From positions 186,001 through 250,000 of the forward strand of contig NZ_FOAP01000009.1 in the NCBI RefSeq assembly GCF_900109545.1: a DNA stretch of 64,000 nt, given 5' to 3'. This stretch comes from Stigmatella aurantiaca (GTDB lineage Bacteria; Myxococcota; Myxococcia; Myxococcales; Myxococcaceae). The position numbers and the translations under genes are program-made. Shown in pieces: positions 1 through 11,654 of this stretch; within the stretch, counting starts at the first letter, position 1; each line of letters begins with the position of its first letter. The notes below the pieces were generated by a model, which saw only the letters and a list, made by a program, of their open reading frames with translations, was not told the origin of the DNA and searched no databases.

Positions 1-389
1 TTGCCCGCCAGCGACTGGTCGATCTCCGCGTCGGTGGGCTTGGGCTTCGCGGCGAGCAGCGCCGCCGCGGTCATGATCTGCCCCGCCTGGCAGAAGCCAC
101 ACTGGGGGACGCCCAGGTCCACCCAGGCGCGCTGCAGCGGGTGGCTGCCGTCCTGGGAGAGCCCTTCGATGGTGGTGACCGAGCGGCCCTCCGCGCGGCG
201 CGCGGGCGTCACGCAGGCGCGCACCACCTGGCCGTCCAGGTGGATGGTGCACGCGCCGCACAGCGCCTGGCCGCAGCCGTACTTCGTGCCGGTGAGGCCC
301 AGCACATCGCGCAGGGCCCAGAGCAGGGGCATCTCGGGATCGACGTCCAGTTCCTTCTCGACACCGTTGATACGGACTCGAATGCTCAT
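1..389 (-). CDS. [2Fe-2S]-binding subunit of a molybdenum hydroxylase (partial, 3' end outside window)
   Basis: This is the small electron-transfer subunit of the xanthine oxidase / isoquinoline 1-oxidoreductase family, which passes electrons from a molybdopterin subunit to an acceptor. The plant-type [2Fe-2S] site is visible as C39-x4-C44-x2-C47 followed by C59. The start of the second, four-helix [2Fe-2S] domain is visible as CGFC (C97, C100). About 129 residues are present; the family usually has about 150, so only the C-terminus is missing. Its ATG overlaps the stop of the upstream cytochrome gene in an ATGA, which implies translational coupling. The molybdopterin subunit probably lies beyond the left edge of the window. 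The family assignment is firm; the substrate cannot be told from this fragment. Confidence 0.9.
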   Translation of the reverse strand, partial: MSIRVRINGVEKELDVDPEMPLLWALRDVLGLTGTKYGCGQALCGACTIHLDGQVVRACVTPARRAEGRSVTTIEGLSQDGSHPLQRAWVDLGVPQCGFCQAGQIMTAAALLAAKPKPTDAEIDQSLAG

Positions 390-1060
390 GGCCTCGCCTC
401 TTCGCTCGGGCACTCCGCGCCCGTGTTGACCCACGCCTCGATGATGGCCCCGAAACGCTCCTGGGTGCCCGGGGCGGGCTCGCGCCCCGAGCCCGGGCGC
501 CAGCCCCAGCCCACGAGCTCGTCGTGCTTGTTGTGCTCGATGAGTTGCGCGAGCGTCTTGCCGCCGTTGCGGTCCTTGTCCTTCATCTGCTCGCAGATGG
601 CGTGCGGGCTGCGGCCCACCCACGCCATCTCCTTGGGCGCCACGTGCCAGTTGGGCGCGCCGGGCACCCGCGAGAACTCCAGGTTCCGGTCCTGGTGGCA
701 CCCGGTGCACTGCAGGCCCACCACGCCCTTGTCCTCCGGGCCCCGCGTGACGGGCGGGTAGTGCGGCTGGCCCTGCATGCCCTGCAGGGGCGTGTCCCCG
801 GCGGGGTGGCAGTTGGCGCACCGGGGGTGGAGCAGCACGCGGCTCGCCTCCAGGAAGAGCGCCCGGGAGCGCTCCTTCTCGTCCGCGATGACGCCGAACG
901 CCTCGGGGGCCCGCAGCTCGCTGGGCGCCACCGGCGGAAGGGCATCGGTGGGGCGGGTGCCCGCCTCGGGTTGGCGCCGGCCACACCCGGCCGCCAGCAG
1001 CACCAGGACGGCCGTCCGCAGGGGGGCCGTGAACAGATGATGGGATGTCCAACGAACCAT
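386..1060 (-). CDS. Diheme c-type cytochrome lipoprotein
   Basis: The predicted 224-residue protein has a lipoprotein signal ending in LAAGC (Cys26), so it should sit on the periplasmic side of a membrane. Two covalent heme motifs are present, CANCH (81-85) and CTGCH (118-122). The ATG was chosen because an AGGGGGA ribosome-binding site lies a few bases upstream; the same frame stays open much further but without a comparable start. The stop overlaps the start of the [2Fe-2S] subunit gene by four bases. The pairing suggests that this cytochrome is the electron acceptor of the molybdenum hydroxylase, feeding substrate-derived electrons to the respiratory chain. That role is inferred from position. 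I cannot assign it to a named cytochrome family. Confidence 0.82.
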   Translation of the reverse strand: MVRWTSHHLFTAPLRTAVLVLLAAGCGRRQPEAGTRPTDALPPVAPSELRAPEAFGVIADEKERSRALFLEASRVLLHPRCANCHPAGDTPLQGMQGQPHYPPVTRGPEDKGVVGLQCTGCHQDRNLEFSRVPGAPNWHVAPKEMAWVGRSPHAICEQMKDKDRNGGKTLAQLIEHNKHDELVGWGWRPGSGREPAPGTQERFGAIIEAWVNTGAECPSEEARP

Positions 1061-1238
1061 GGTTCCCCCTATACGCCGTCCGCCGGGGGCGTGGGGGCCT
1101 TCCCAGAGGCGCTGCCCAGAAGTGGACCGATGGGGGCGAGAGGAATTTTTCCAACGCTTCCGGGGGTTTGAGAGGACCAGGGGAAAGCCCCCCTGCTTGC
1201 CCTTGGGGGGCGAGAGGCCGCATGCGAGAACCCCGGAC

Positions 1239-2048
1239 ATGAGCAAGGTGTTGCTGTGGATGATGCTGACCGCCTTCACGGGAAGGCCGCTGCTGTCGCT
1301 GGGGCTGCTCGTGGTGGGCATCTGGGTGCTGGACCGGTTCACCCTCCGGTTCCTGCCGAGCCCCGCGCGGTGGCTGGCCCGCTGGCACCGGGGCGGCGAG
1401 CTGGCGCGCACCATCCTCGTCAACCCGCATGACCGGCGCGCGCGCGCGGAGCTGGCCGAGATGCGGATCAGCCAGGGGCGCCACGCGGAGGCGGTGGACC
1501 TGCTCACGCCCAACCTGGAGGCGGGAGACGAGGACGTGGACACGCTCTTCCTGCTGGGCGTGGCGTACCTGGGCATGGGGGAGCGGGCCAAGGGAGAGCT
1601 GCTCCTGGACGAGGCGGCGAAGCTCGACGAGGACTTCCGCATGGGCGCCATCGACCTGGAGCGCGGGCGGCTGCGGCTGAAGCACGGGGATGCGAAGGGC
1701 GCGCTGGCGCCGCTGGAGCGCTTCGTGAAGGGCCGGCACGGCACGGTGGAGGGGCGGGTGCTGCTGGCCCGGGCGCTGCGCCAGTCTGGCCGGGACGCGG
1801 ACGCGGCGCTGATGCGCGACGAGGCCTGGGCGGAGTACGTGTCGGCGCCGCGGTTCCAGCGCCGGCGTGAGCGGATGTGGGCCTGGCGGGCCCGGCCCAG
1901 CCGCCCGCTGGCCTACGCGGCGATCGCGCTGGTGGCCATGGCGCTCGGCTTCCAGGTGATGCGCCAGTTGCCCGGGGCGCTGGGCGGCCCCGAGCACATG
2001 TATCCCCCCGATGCGTACACCGCGGGCGAGGACGAGACGTTCGAGTAG
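1239..2048 (+). CDS. Membrane-anchored tetratricopeptide repeat protein
   Basis: The 269-residue product starts with a hydrophobic segment (about 8-30), then a soluble region of helical pairs resembling TPR units (about 60-190), then a second hydrophobic segment near residue 230 and an acidic tail ending DETFE. TPR regions are protein-interaction scaffolds; nothing here is catalytic. The ATG giving MSKVLLW was chosen because the hydrophobic segment follows directly. The frame is open for 60 more codons upstream, but these look like non-coding, arginine- and proline-rich sequence. It is divergent from the cytochrome gene and 87 bases ahead of the DUF4388 gene, which also ends in TPR-like repeats. 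The specific function is unknown. Confidence 0.75.
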   Translation: MSKVLLWMMLTAFTGRPLLSLGLLVVGIWVLDRFTLRFLPSPARWLARWHRGGELARTILVNPHDRRARAELAEMRISQGRHAEAVDLLTPNLEAGDEDVDTLFLLGVAYLGMGERAKGELLLDEAAKLDEDFRMGAIDLERGRLRLKHGDAKGALAPLERFVKGRHGTVEGRVLLARALRQSGRDADAALMRDEAWAEYVSAPRFQRRRERMWAWRARPSRPLAYAAIALVAMALGFQVMRQLPGALGGPEHMYPPDAYTAGEDETFE

Positions 2049-2135
2049 AAGCCTCGGATTTCGCGCCTCGCGGATTGTTTCACTCCAGTCAGGTTTCATA
2101 CACTCCTGGTCTCCATCCCCGACGAGGCCCCTGCG

Positions 2136-3662
2136 ATGTTCCCCGCCCCATCCCACGTGCTGCGTCAGCGAGAGGGAACACTGGCCGACGTGCCGTTTCC
2201 GCTGCTCTTGAATGCGCTGGCGGCGGAGGAGCGCACGTGCACGCTGGAGCTGAAGGTGCGCCAGCGCGAGAAGCGCATCACGTTCGAGGATGGGGCCCCG
2301 GTGGCCTGTGTCTCGAACCTGCTGCACGAGACGCTGGGCAAGTTCCTCGTGGAGAAGGGCAAGCTTGGCGAGGCGGACTACCAGAAGGCGCTCTCCGAGA
2401 GCATCCAGACGGGGCAGGCCATCGGGACGTTGCTGGTGCAGAAGGGGCTGCTGAGCCCCTTCGACTTGTACAAGCAGCTCCAGGCGAACCTGGGGCTGAG
2501 CCTGCTGGACTGCTTCCGGTGGACGGACGCGCGCTACCGGCTCATCGCCGACGCGGAGCCGCCGGACACCAGCGTGCGGACGAACACCGCGCAGCTCATC
2601 CTCACCGGGGTGGCCAGCGTGATGCCCTCCGAGTCCGTGGCCACGCACTTCAAGTTCACGGAGGCGCAGCGCTTCGCCCAGGTGCCCGGCGGCGAGGGGC
2701 CCAAGCTGTCGGCGAAGGACGCGCGGCTGCTGCAGGCACTGCGGCTGCGGCCCACGTTCCCGGAGCTGGTGGAGCGCACGGGCCTGGACATGGACTCGGC
2801 GATGCGCCGGCTCTTCGCGCTGTGTGTCATCGGCGTGGCGGACTTCGCGGAGGCGGTGGATTCGCGGCCCGCCCCCGCCGTGGCCGTGGCGCCGGTGGTG
2901 GTGGAGCCCGAGCCGGTGGTGCCCGCGGGCCCCACGGGCACGCCCTTCTCGGATGAGGACGAGGCGGTGCGCGACGGGCTGATCAGCGCCTTCCTGGCGC
3001 ACCGCAGCCAGGATCCGTTCACGCTCCTGGGGGTGCCCGAGGACGCGCAGCCGCTGACGCTGCGCAAGGCGTTCCTGACGCTGGCGGACCGCTTCAACCC
3101 GCTGCGCTTCCAGACGGTGGAGCTGAAGGAGAAGGCGGAGGTGCTGCTGGCGGCCTACGCCCGGGCCTTCGGCGTGCTGTCGGAGCCGGACCTGGCGGCG
3201 CTGTGGCGCAAGCGCCGGGCGGCCTCGCGCGAGAAGGAGCGGGCCTCGGCGCGGCCGACGACGGCGGAGCAGTTCCGCATCAAGACGGACATGCTGGATG
3301 GGCGCACGCAGTTCGCCCAGGGCAAGGCGCGGCTGGAGGCGCAGAACTTCCCCGGGGCCTTCGAGTACTTCGAGTATGCGTGTGACATCGAGCCCCGGCC
3401 GCTGCACCTGGCCTACCGGGCCTGGGCGCGCTACCTGATGAAGCCGGAGGCCCACGGCGCGCAGGTGCTGCAGGAGCTCCGGGACGTGCTGCGCCAGGAG
3501 CCAGGGCTGGAGGAGGCCTGGTACTTCCTGGGCGAGGTGAGCCGGGGCGAGGCCCAGTGGGAGCAGGCGGAGGATGCCTACCGCAAGGCCTTCAAGCTCA
3601 ACCCGAAGAACCGGCGCTATGCGGACCTCGTGCAGGAGACCATGAAGCGCACGAAGCGCTGA
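2136..3662 (+). CDS. DUF4388 protein with degenerate J-like domain and C-terminal TPR repeats
   Basis: The 508-residue protein opens with a DUF4388/PatA-type N-terminal domain (about 12-130; note [13 protein letters not shown] and FEDGAPVA). This is followed by a winged-helix-like stretch, a Pro/Val-rich linker (about 245-275), a J-domain-like helical region (about 292-365) and TPR-like repeats to the end. DUF4388 proteins are abundant in myxobacteria and often belong to signalling or social-motility networks. In the J-like region the HPD tripeptide needed to stimulate DnaK is missing: DRFNPL stands where it would be expected. It is therefore more likely a protein-binding module than a co-chaperone. 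A GAGG ribosome-binding site lies 8 bases before the ATG. It is convergent with the M23 peptidase gene. Confidence 0.8.
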   Translation: MFPAPSHVLRQREGTLADVPFPLLLNALAAEERTCTLELKVRQREKRITFEDGAPVACVSNLLHETLGKFLVEKGKLGEADYQKALSESIQTGQAIGTLLVQKGLLSPFDLYKQLQANLGLSLLDCFRWTDARYRLIADAEPPDTSVRTNTAQLILTGVASVMPSESVATHFKFTEAQRFAQVPGGEGPKLSAKDARLLQALRLRPTFPELVERTGLDMDSAMRRLFALCVIGVADFAEAVDSRPAPAVAVAPVVVEPEPVVPAGPTGTPFSDEDEAVRDGLISAFLAHRSQDPFTLLGVPEDAQPLTLRKAFLTLADRFNPLRFQTVELKEKAEVLLAAYARAFGVLSEPDLAALWRKRRAASREKERASARPTTAEQFRIKTDMLDGRTQFAQGKARLEAQNFPGAFEYFEYACDIEPRPLHLAYRAWARYLMKPEAHGAQVLQELRDVLRQEPGLEEAWYFLGEVSRGEAQWEQAEDAYRKAFKLNPKNRRYADLVQETMKRTKR

Positions 3663-3683
3663 GTGGGAGCCCCGCCCCCGCGC

Positions 3684-3714
3684 CCTGCCGGCGCGAGGAC
3701 GGGCCCCTGGCAGG
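3684..3714. terminator. Candidate bidirectional terminator hairpin
   Basis: An inverted repeat CCTGCC / GGCAGG with a 19-base GC-rich loop fills much of the 54-base gap between two convergent genes. No clear T-run follows on either strand. It could be a simple barrier hairpin or just GC-rich spacer. Confidence 0.3.
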
Positions 3715-3716
3715 CT

Positions 3717-4241
3717 TTAGCCGACGTAGCCGACGAGCTCGTCGCGATCGAGGAACTCGCCCTTGGAGGTGTAGGGCGAGTACCACGAGGTGTTCTTGGT
3801 GCCGGACTTGTCGTACTGCATGTGGGTGTGCGCGCCCGTGGCGTTGCCCGTGCCGCCCTCGTTGCCCACCTGGCAGCGGTTACAGGTCCGGTCGTACGAG
3901 TCGCTGGTCTTGATGAAGTGCCACTGCCGGAACGTGTAGCCGTTGGAGAAGGTGTGCTTGGCCTCGTTCTGGTTGCCGCTGCCGTTGCCGTTGCAGACGA
4001 TGCCCGTGGTGTTGATGGTCACGTTCCAGGACAGCGAGGCCTGGACGGCCGTCTCGACGCCCCAGTAGTTGCACCGGCCGCTGGAGATGTCCACCGCGCC
4101 GTGGAACGTGCCGCTCGAGTAGTTGGTGGTGGCCGTCACCGTGCCGGGGAAGGGCGAGCCGACCGTGTATGCGGCCGCGGCCGCGGGGATGAGCGCCAGG
4201 GACGCCAGCGCCGTCAGGGTGGTCTTCAGGGGGGTACGCAT
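3717..4241 (-). CDS. Small secreted M23-family metallopeptidase
   Basis: The 174-residue product has a clear signal peptide (cleavage near AAAAA-Y25) and no other domain, so it is predicted to be secreted. M23 enzymes are zinc endopeptidases that cut peptidoglycan cross-bridges or elastin. The zinc and catalytic signatures are visible: H47-G-A-V-D51 for the HxxxD motif, and H138-T-H140 for the HxH motif. H108 could be the additional catalytic histidine. Four cysteines (57, 83, 120, 123) may form disulfides. GAGG lies about 7 bases before the ATG. A stand-alone secreted M23 enzyme suits a predatory bacterium that lyses prey walls, but that role is inferred. Confidence 0.82.
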   Translation of the reverse strand: MRTPLKTTLTALASLALIPAAAAAYTVGSPFPGTVTATTNYSSGTFHGAVDISSGRCNYWGVETAVQASLSWNVTINTTGIVCNGNGSGNQNEAKHTFSNGYTFRQWHFIKTSDSYDRTCNRCQVGNEGGTGNATGAHTHMQYDKSGTKNTSWYSPYTSKGEFLDRDELVGYVG

Positions 4242-4298
4242 CGTTGTTCCTCGTTGTTCGTGTCGGACCGGTGAACCGGCCTCCGGGTGAACCGCTTC

Positions 4299-5303
4299 TC
4301 ATCGAGCCTGCTGCAGCCGCTGCTTCTCCCTCAGGATCAGGCTCCACTCCTGGTGGTCCATGCCGAGCACGTGAATCCACGCGTCGATTTCGGGAGCGAG
4401 GCTGGGGTCCACGCCTCGCAACCGCTGGAGTTCGGGCACCGCGCTGGAGAAACCCAGCCGGGCGATGCTCTGGAGGATGGCCTTGCGCACGGTGGGCTCC
4501 GGCTCACCGCGGTACATGCCGAGCAGGGCCTCGCGCGCGCTGCCCATCTCCGCGGCGGGGACACCGCCCAGGGCCTTGGCCGCCGCCCCGCGCACCTCGG
4601 AGGTGTCATGGCGCAAGAGCTGCTCCATCGAGCGCGCGGAGCCGGCGCTGATCGCCTGGGTCTCCAGCTGGCCCAGGATGTGCGCGGCCACCTTGGGGTC
4701 CGAGGTGGTGGAGGCCGCCGTCACCGCGGCATCCGCCGCCCGGCCGTCCCGTCCCCCGTACACCGCGTGGTTGTCCTCCACGAGGTTACGCGCGGCCTCC
4801 AGGCGGACCTCGGGGGCGCCGTCCCGGACCAGGCGCTCGTACATGTCTCCGGTCCGCTCCAGCGCGCCGGTGCGCCGCAGGGCCCGCACCGTGGCGGCGC
4901 GCACCTCCGGGTTCGCATCTCCCAGGGCCCGCCGCGTCACCGCCTCCATCGCGGAGGGCTCCAGCCCCCGCTCGGTCCGCGCCACGAGCGCCGCAGCCAG
5001 GTGCTCGGCCATGACGGGGTTCGTCTCCCGCTCGAAGGCTGCCTGGAGCTCGGCCGCGGGCAGGAGTACGGCGGACTCGCGCAGGAGCTCGCGCAGGTAG
5101 CTCTTGTACGCCTCGGACGTCGAGCCGAGGCCGCGGCGGATCTGCGTCATCAATCCTTCCACCGAGCAGCTCTCGCCCAGGAGCCGGGGGGCGGCGCCCG
5201 GTGCCGAGGGCCCTGCCACGGCCGGTACCGCCGGTCCGAGGAGGCACAGGGTGAGCAGCCAGGAGGAGAACGGTTTCATTCGCGGGAAGCGGGTGCGGTT
5301 CAT
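4299..5303 (-). CDS. Exported HEAT-repeat protein
   Basis: The 334-residue protein has an N-terminal signal (FSSWLLTLCLLGPAVPAVA) and then alpha-helical repeats of the HEAT type, for example the segment containing DANPEVRAATVRALRR and the one with DTSEVRGAAAKALG. HEAT repeats form curved protein-binding scaffolds. The ATG starting MNRTRF is 15 bases after the stop of the upstream HEAT gene; a second in-frame ATG eight codons later (MKPFSS) would also keep the signal peptide. The two genes clearly form an operon encoding two exported repeat proteins, perhaps partners. No enzyme motif is present and the function is unknown. Confidence 0.78.
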   Translation of the reverse strand: MNRTRFPRMKPFSSWLLTLCLLGPAVPAVAGPSAPGAAPRLLGESCSVEGLMTQIRRGLGSTSEAYKSYLRELLRESAVLLPAAELQAAFERETNPVMAEHLAAALVARTERGLEPSAMEAVTRRALGDANPEVRAATVRALRRTGALERTGDMYERLVRDGAPEVRLEAARNLVEDNHAVYGGRDGRAADAAVTAASTTSDPKVAAHILGQLETQAISAGSARSMEQLLRHDTSEVRGAAAKALGGVPAAEMGSAREALLGMYRGEPEPTVRKAILQSIARLGFSSAVPELQRLRGVDPSLAPEIDAWIHVLGMDHQEWSLILREKQRLQQAR

Positions 5304-5318
5304 GGAGGGCTCCGGGCT

Positions 5319-6545
5319 TCAGTCCGTGTGCTCGAGACAGCCGTGGGGATTGTCGGTAGGCAGGCTGGACCAGATCCGCTCGAAGTCGACGATGCCGCTG
5401 GCGTAGAGGCGCTCGAAGTCGCGGTAGTCCGCGAGGAAGCGGGAGTCCTGCTGGGCCATGTGCGCCATGACGGGCAGTGCGTTGCGGCCCGCGGTGCGCG
5501 CGGCGAAGCGGAAGAGGGCCCAGCGCACGCATAGCTCCGTCTCGGTGGTGAACGCCTGGGCGTAGATGTCGAGCGCCCGCGTCTTGTCCTCGGCCAGGGA
5601 CAGCTCGTGGGCGGCGATCTGCCGCACATCCCCACTGCCCTCGGTGGCGAGGATCTTCTCCAGCCGGGCGGTGGCCTGGGCGTCGATCGGGGCGTCGGCG
5701 TGCATCCCCATCTCCAGGGCGAGGTAGCGCACGGGCATCTCCAGCGACTCGGCGCTCACGGAGAGGAGGCGGTCGACGTAGGGCTTGGCGTTGCCGGTCC
5801 GGGAGAGGTCCTCCTTCATCACTCGGCCCAGGGTCCGGGTGGCGATCCATCCGGCCTCGCCCGAGGCGGGGTCCTGGGCGAAGCGGGCGAGCCGGTCCAT
5901 CGCGGCGGGCTCGAACCGGTGCTGCGTCTCCAGCGCGGCCAGCAGGCCCGCGCGCCGCCCGAGCTCCAGCTCCCCGTCGAGCCCCATCTCCAGGAGCTGC
6001 GCGGCGACCTGGGGCCGGTGGAGGGCCTGCGAACCCTTGAGCCCGCCCATGAAGACCTTGAACTCCTTGGCGGGGGCTCCGCGCACCCAGCCGAGCACCT
6101 CGCTGGCCCGCGCGGGGTCATCCCCGATGAGCTCGGCCAGCCGGCCCCGGAGGTAATCCAGGACGAGCGGATCTCCCGAGGCCAGCAGCGGGGCCGCCCA
6201 GTCCCGGAAGGTCTCGAAGGTCACCGCCTCGTTGAAGCGCTCCAGGTCCTGCCAGCAGGTGGTGCCCTCGAAGTGGCGCTGGCCCGGGGAGGCCTCCTCG
6301 GGCGGGGCCGGTTGGGCGGGGCCGGTTGGGCCTCCTCGCCGCACGGAGCCGCCTGGGGCGCTCCCGGCGTGGGCGTGCGCGTGCCCGGACGAAGCCTCTT
6401 CCTCGGCGTGTCCCTGGGCGAGAGAGCCCCGCGCGAGCAGGGCGAGCAGGGTCAGGACGCCAAGGGCGGCGGCCACCTGGGCCACGCGGCGGCGGGGGGA
6501 CGGGGGCGGGGGAGCAGCGGGGCGCGGAGCAGGATCAGAGGTCAT
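5319..6545 (-). CDS. Membrane-anchored HEAT-like repeat protein with His-rich linker
   Basis: The 408-residue product begins with a Pro/Arg-rich cytosolic tip, a single hydrophobic segment (about 20-40: VAQVAAALGVLTLLALLA), then a His-rich stretch (GHAEEEASSGHAHAHAG) and a long helical repeat region like that of the following gene. The topology suggests that most of the protein lies outside the inner membrane. The clustered histidines and glutamates could bind metal. The ATG was chosen because it directly precedes the transmembrane segment; there is no strong ribosome-binding site. It is first in the two-gene HEAT operon and divergent from the Ser/Thr kinase gene, with 150 bases between them. 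Function unknown. Confidence 0.75.
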   Translation of the reverse strand: MTSDPAPRPAAPPPPSPRRRVAQVAAALGVLTLLALLARGSLAQGHAEEEASSGHAHAHAGSAPGGSVRRGGPTGPAQPAPPEEASPGQRHFEGTTCWQDLERFNEAVTFETFRDWAAPLLASGDPLVLDYLRGRLAELIGDDPARASEVLGWVRGAPAKEFKVFMGGLKGSQALHRPQVAAQLLEMGLDGELELGRRAGLLAALETQHRFEPAAMDRLARFAQDPASGEAGWIATRTLGRVMKEDLSRTGNAKPYVDRLLSVSAESLEMPVRYLALEMGMHADAPIDAQATARLEKILATEGSGDVRQIAAHELSLAEDKTRALDIYAQAFTTETELCVRWALFRFAARTAGRNALPVMAHMAQQDSRFLADYRDFERLYASGIVDFERIWSSLPTDNPHGCLEHTD

Positions 6546-6695
6546 GTCGGGTGGCACCAGGCGGAGGTCCCACTGAGAAGAGGGCTCGGGCGCGCCGCCA
6601 TCCCAAAAAAATCTGCGGGACGCGTAACCCCTGGAAATCACGAAGCTCTCCTGGGGGTTCCTGCTGGATTCTCCAAATTGTGATAAAGCTGTAAA

Positions 6696-9784
<3,089 letters not shown>

Positions 9785-9788
<4 letters not shown>

Positions 9789-10681
9789 GCGAGGCAAGCA
9801 ACGTGGGATCTTTCTCGGCGCTGTTGATGGCGCATGCGGTGCCGCAGCGGCGCGCCGCGCTGGCGCAGGTGCCCGCGCTGGAGGCGCTGCTGGCGCCGCA
9901 CTGCGCGGCGGCACGGGCCCAGTGGCCCGGCTTCTCCTGGAGCGCGGAGCGCTTCCTGCGCCACCTGGCCCGCCATCTGCCGGAGCAGCCCGGCGAGATG
10001 CTGCGCCAGCTCCACGCGGCGGACCTGTACCTGGCATGCGCGTGCGCGGAAGGGGAGCGGCTGGCGCTCCACGCCTTCGAGCAGCACGTCCTCCAGCGGG
10101 TGCCCTCGCGGCTGGGCGCGCTGCCGGCGGCCACCGTGGATGAGGTGTTGCAGGTGCTCCGGGCGCGGCTGCTGCTGGGGCGAGGGGAAGCCCCGGCCCG
10201 CATCGCCGACTACTCGGGACGGGGGCCGCTCCTGGCGTGGGTGCGCATCATCGCCACCCGCGTGGCCGCCGAGCTGGTGAGCCAGCAGGGCCGCCAGGAG
10301 CTCTTCGATGAGCCGCCCGAGACGCTGGCCCGGATGCTGGCGGCGGATGATCCGGAGCGCGCGTTGCTCCGGGAGGACTCGCGCCGGGTGCTCCTGGAGG
10401 CCCTGCGGCAGGCCCTGGGGGCCCTGCCCGAGCGCGAGCGGACCCTGCTGCGCTTGCACCACCTGCATGGCCTCACCATGGACCGGCTCTCGGCAATGTA
10501 TGGCGAGTCCCGCTCGGGCGTGGCCCGCCGCGTGGCCCATGCGCGGGAGCGGCTGTTGGCCCTCACGCACGCGGAGCTGGCGGGGCGGTTGAAATTGGCG
10601 GGTTCCGAACTGCAGAGCCTGCTGGGCCTGGTGCGGAGCCGGTTGGACTTCAACCTGCACCACCTGATGGAAGGGGTCTGA
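9785..10681 (+). CDS. Sigma-70-like factor, Myxococcales type (TIGR03001-like)
   Basis: The 298-residue protein resembles the Myxococcales sigma-70-like family. A region-2-like helical stretch (about 125-165, with YSGRGPLLAWVRIIATRVA) is followed by a region-4-like helix-turn-helix (about 205-265, with LPERERTLLRLHHLHGLTMDRLSAMY and SRSGVARRVAHARERLL). These would bind RNA polymerase core and a -35 element. Region 2 is divergent, so activity as a true sigma factor is likely but not certain. It starts at GTG overlapping the kinase stop by four bases. The kinase carries an anti-sigma-like zinc finger, so it may control this protein by binding or phosphorylation. That link is inference from gene order. 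Confidence 0.82.
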
Positions 10682-10789
10682 AGCGAGGGCGGGGTGTCTT
10701 TCAGCGGATAGCCCCCCGGCGCTCCGGGAGGATGGTCCGTGTCTCCTCCCGCCGGCTACGTGCTGCGCCTCTTCAATGGGGGAGACGCC

Positions 10790-11563
10790 ATGGCAGTACC
10801 CGGAACGCAAGGCCGCCGCATCCGTCGGACGCACACTTCGCAAACCTTCATCCAGCCCGGACCGGACCCTTTGGACGGGGTCCGAGGGCTTTGCTTCCTG
10901 CTGCTGATAGGCCTGACGCCGGTCCCTGCCTGGGCACAGGACTCGGCCGGGGGGGCCCCGCCTCCCGCGGAGCCCGAGGAGCAACTGGTCTTTCTGGTTC
11001 CGGTGGAGCCTGCGGCGGTGCCAGCAGAGCCCGCGGCCGTGCCGGCCGAAGCCCCGGTCATGCCCGCGGAACCTCCGGCTCCGGCCGTGGAGCCGCAGCC
11101 TCCCGTCCTGGCCCGGGGCACCCCGCTCCTGACGTGTGAGGCGGGCAGTCAGCAGGGGGTCTACAACCCGCCCCTGAAGCTGTCGCCTCAGGAGACTGTC
11201 CTCAGCGCGACAGGCCAGTTCCCGTCCTGTGTGTCATGGGACGCGGGCGGACCGGTCTCGGGCCAGTACACCGTGAGCGGCACGGGCCCGGCGAGTTGTT
11301 TGAGTTCCAGCCTTGCCACCCGGTCCCACATCACCTGGAGCGATGGGAGCACCAGCACGCTCGAGTTTGGCAAGGGCATGGATGCGAAGCAGGGCGGCGA
11401 GGCCGTCACCGTCCTCGTTGGCCTCGTCATCGAGGGCCGCTACGCGGGCTCCCTGGCGGTGGGAGGCTTTGTGCTGGAGGCGGCCCCGAGCGCGCTGCAC
11501 TGCCTGAGCGAAGGGGTCGCCAGCGCCAGCGGACTGTCCTTCCTCAAGCTCATCCAGCAGTGA
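10790..11563 (+). CDS. Secreted protein with Pro/Ala/Val linker and actinobacterial-type extracellular domain
   Basis: The predicted 257-residue protein has a hydrophobic export signal about 30 residues in (LCFLLLIGLTPVPAWA), a Pro/Ala/Val/Glu-rich linker, and a C-terminal domain of about 140 residues. That domain has four well-spaced cysteines and the pattern ITWSDGSTSTLEF. It resembles, to my eye, small secreted beta-rich proteins common in Streptomyces (TCxG... TWxxGxTST). Their function is not known to me. The ATG was chosen for its GGGGGAG ribosome-binding site. A GTG 17 codons upstream also has a good site (GGGAGGA) and cannot be excluded. No neighbour clarifies its role. Confidence 0.65.
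   Translation: MAVPGTQGRRIRRTHTSQTFIQPGPDPLDGVRGLCFLLLIGLTPVPAWAQDSAGGAPPPAEPEEQLVFLVPVEPAAVPAEPAAVPAEAPVMPAEPPAPAVEPQPPVLARGTPLLTCEAGSQQGVYNPPLKLSPQETVLSATGQFPSCVSWDAGGPVSGQYTVSGTGPASCLSSSLATRSHITWSDGSTSTLEFGKGMDAKQGGEAVTVLVGLVIEGRYAGSLAVGGFVLEAAPSALHCLSEGVASASGLSFLKLIQQ
10997..11107 (+). repeat. Pro/Ala/Val/Glu-rich linker repeats inside the secreted protein
   Basis: About 37 codons encode near-repeats of VPAEPAA, VPAEAPV and MPAEPPA. This is a flexible, probably rigid-rod-like linker between the export signal and the cysteine-containing domain. Confidence 0.6.
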
Positions 11564-11654
11564 GGAGGGACGGAGGGCGGAGTCCCTCACGTCTGGAGAA
11601 TGGGGGTGGCCTGTGGTTCTCTGCGCCGCCATGTTCACTCGATCCCTGAGACAC

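Noticed and set aside
6545-6560. TGGCAC in the divergent region before the kinase, as a possible sigma-54 -24 element.
   Set aside because: No TTGC/GC element follows at the required spacing.
10713-10726. CCCGG-CGCT-CCGGG as a terminator after the sigma-like gene.
   Set aside because: Short stem without a T-run in a GC-rich background; too likely by chance.
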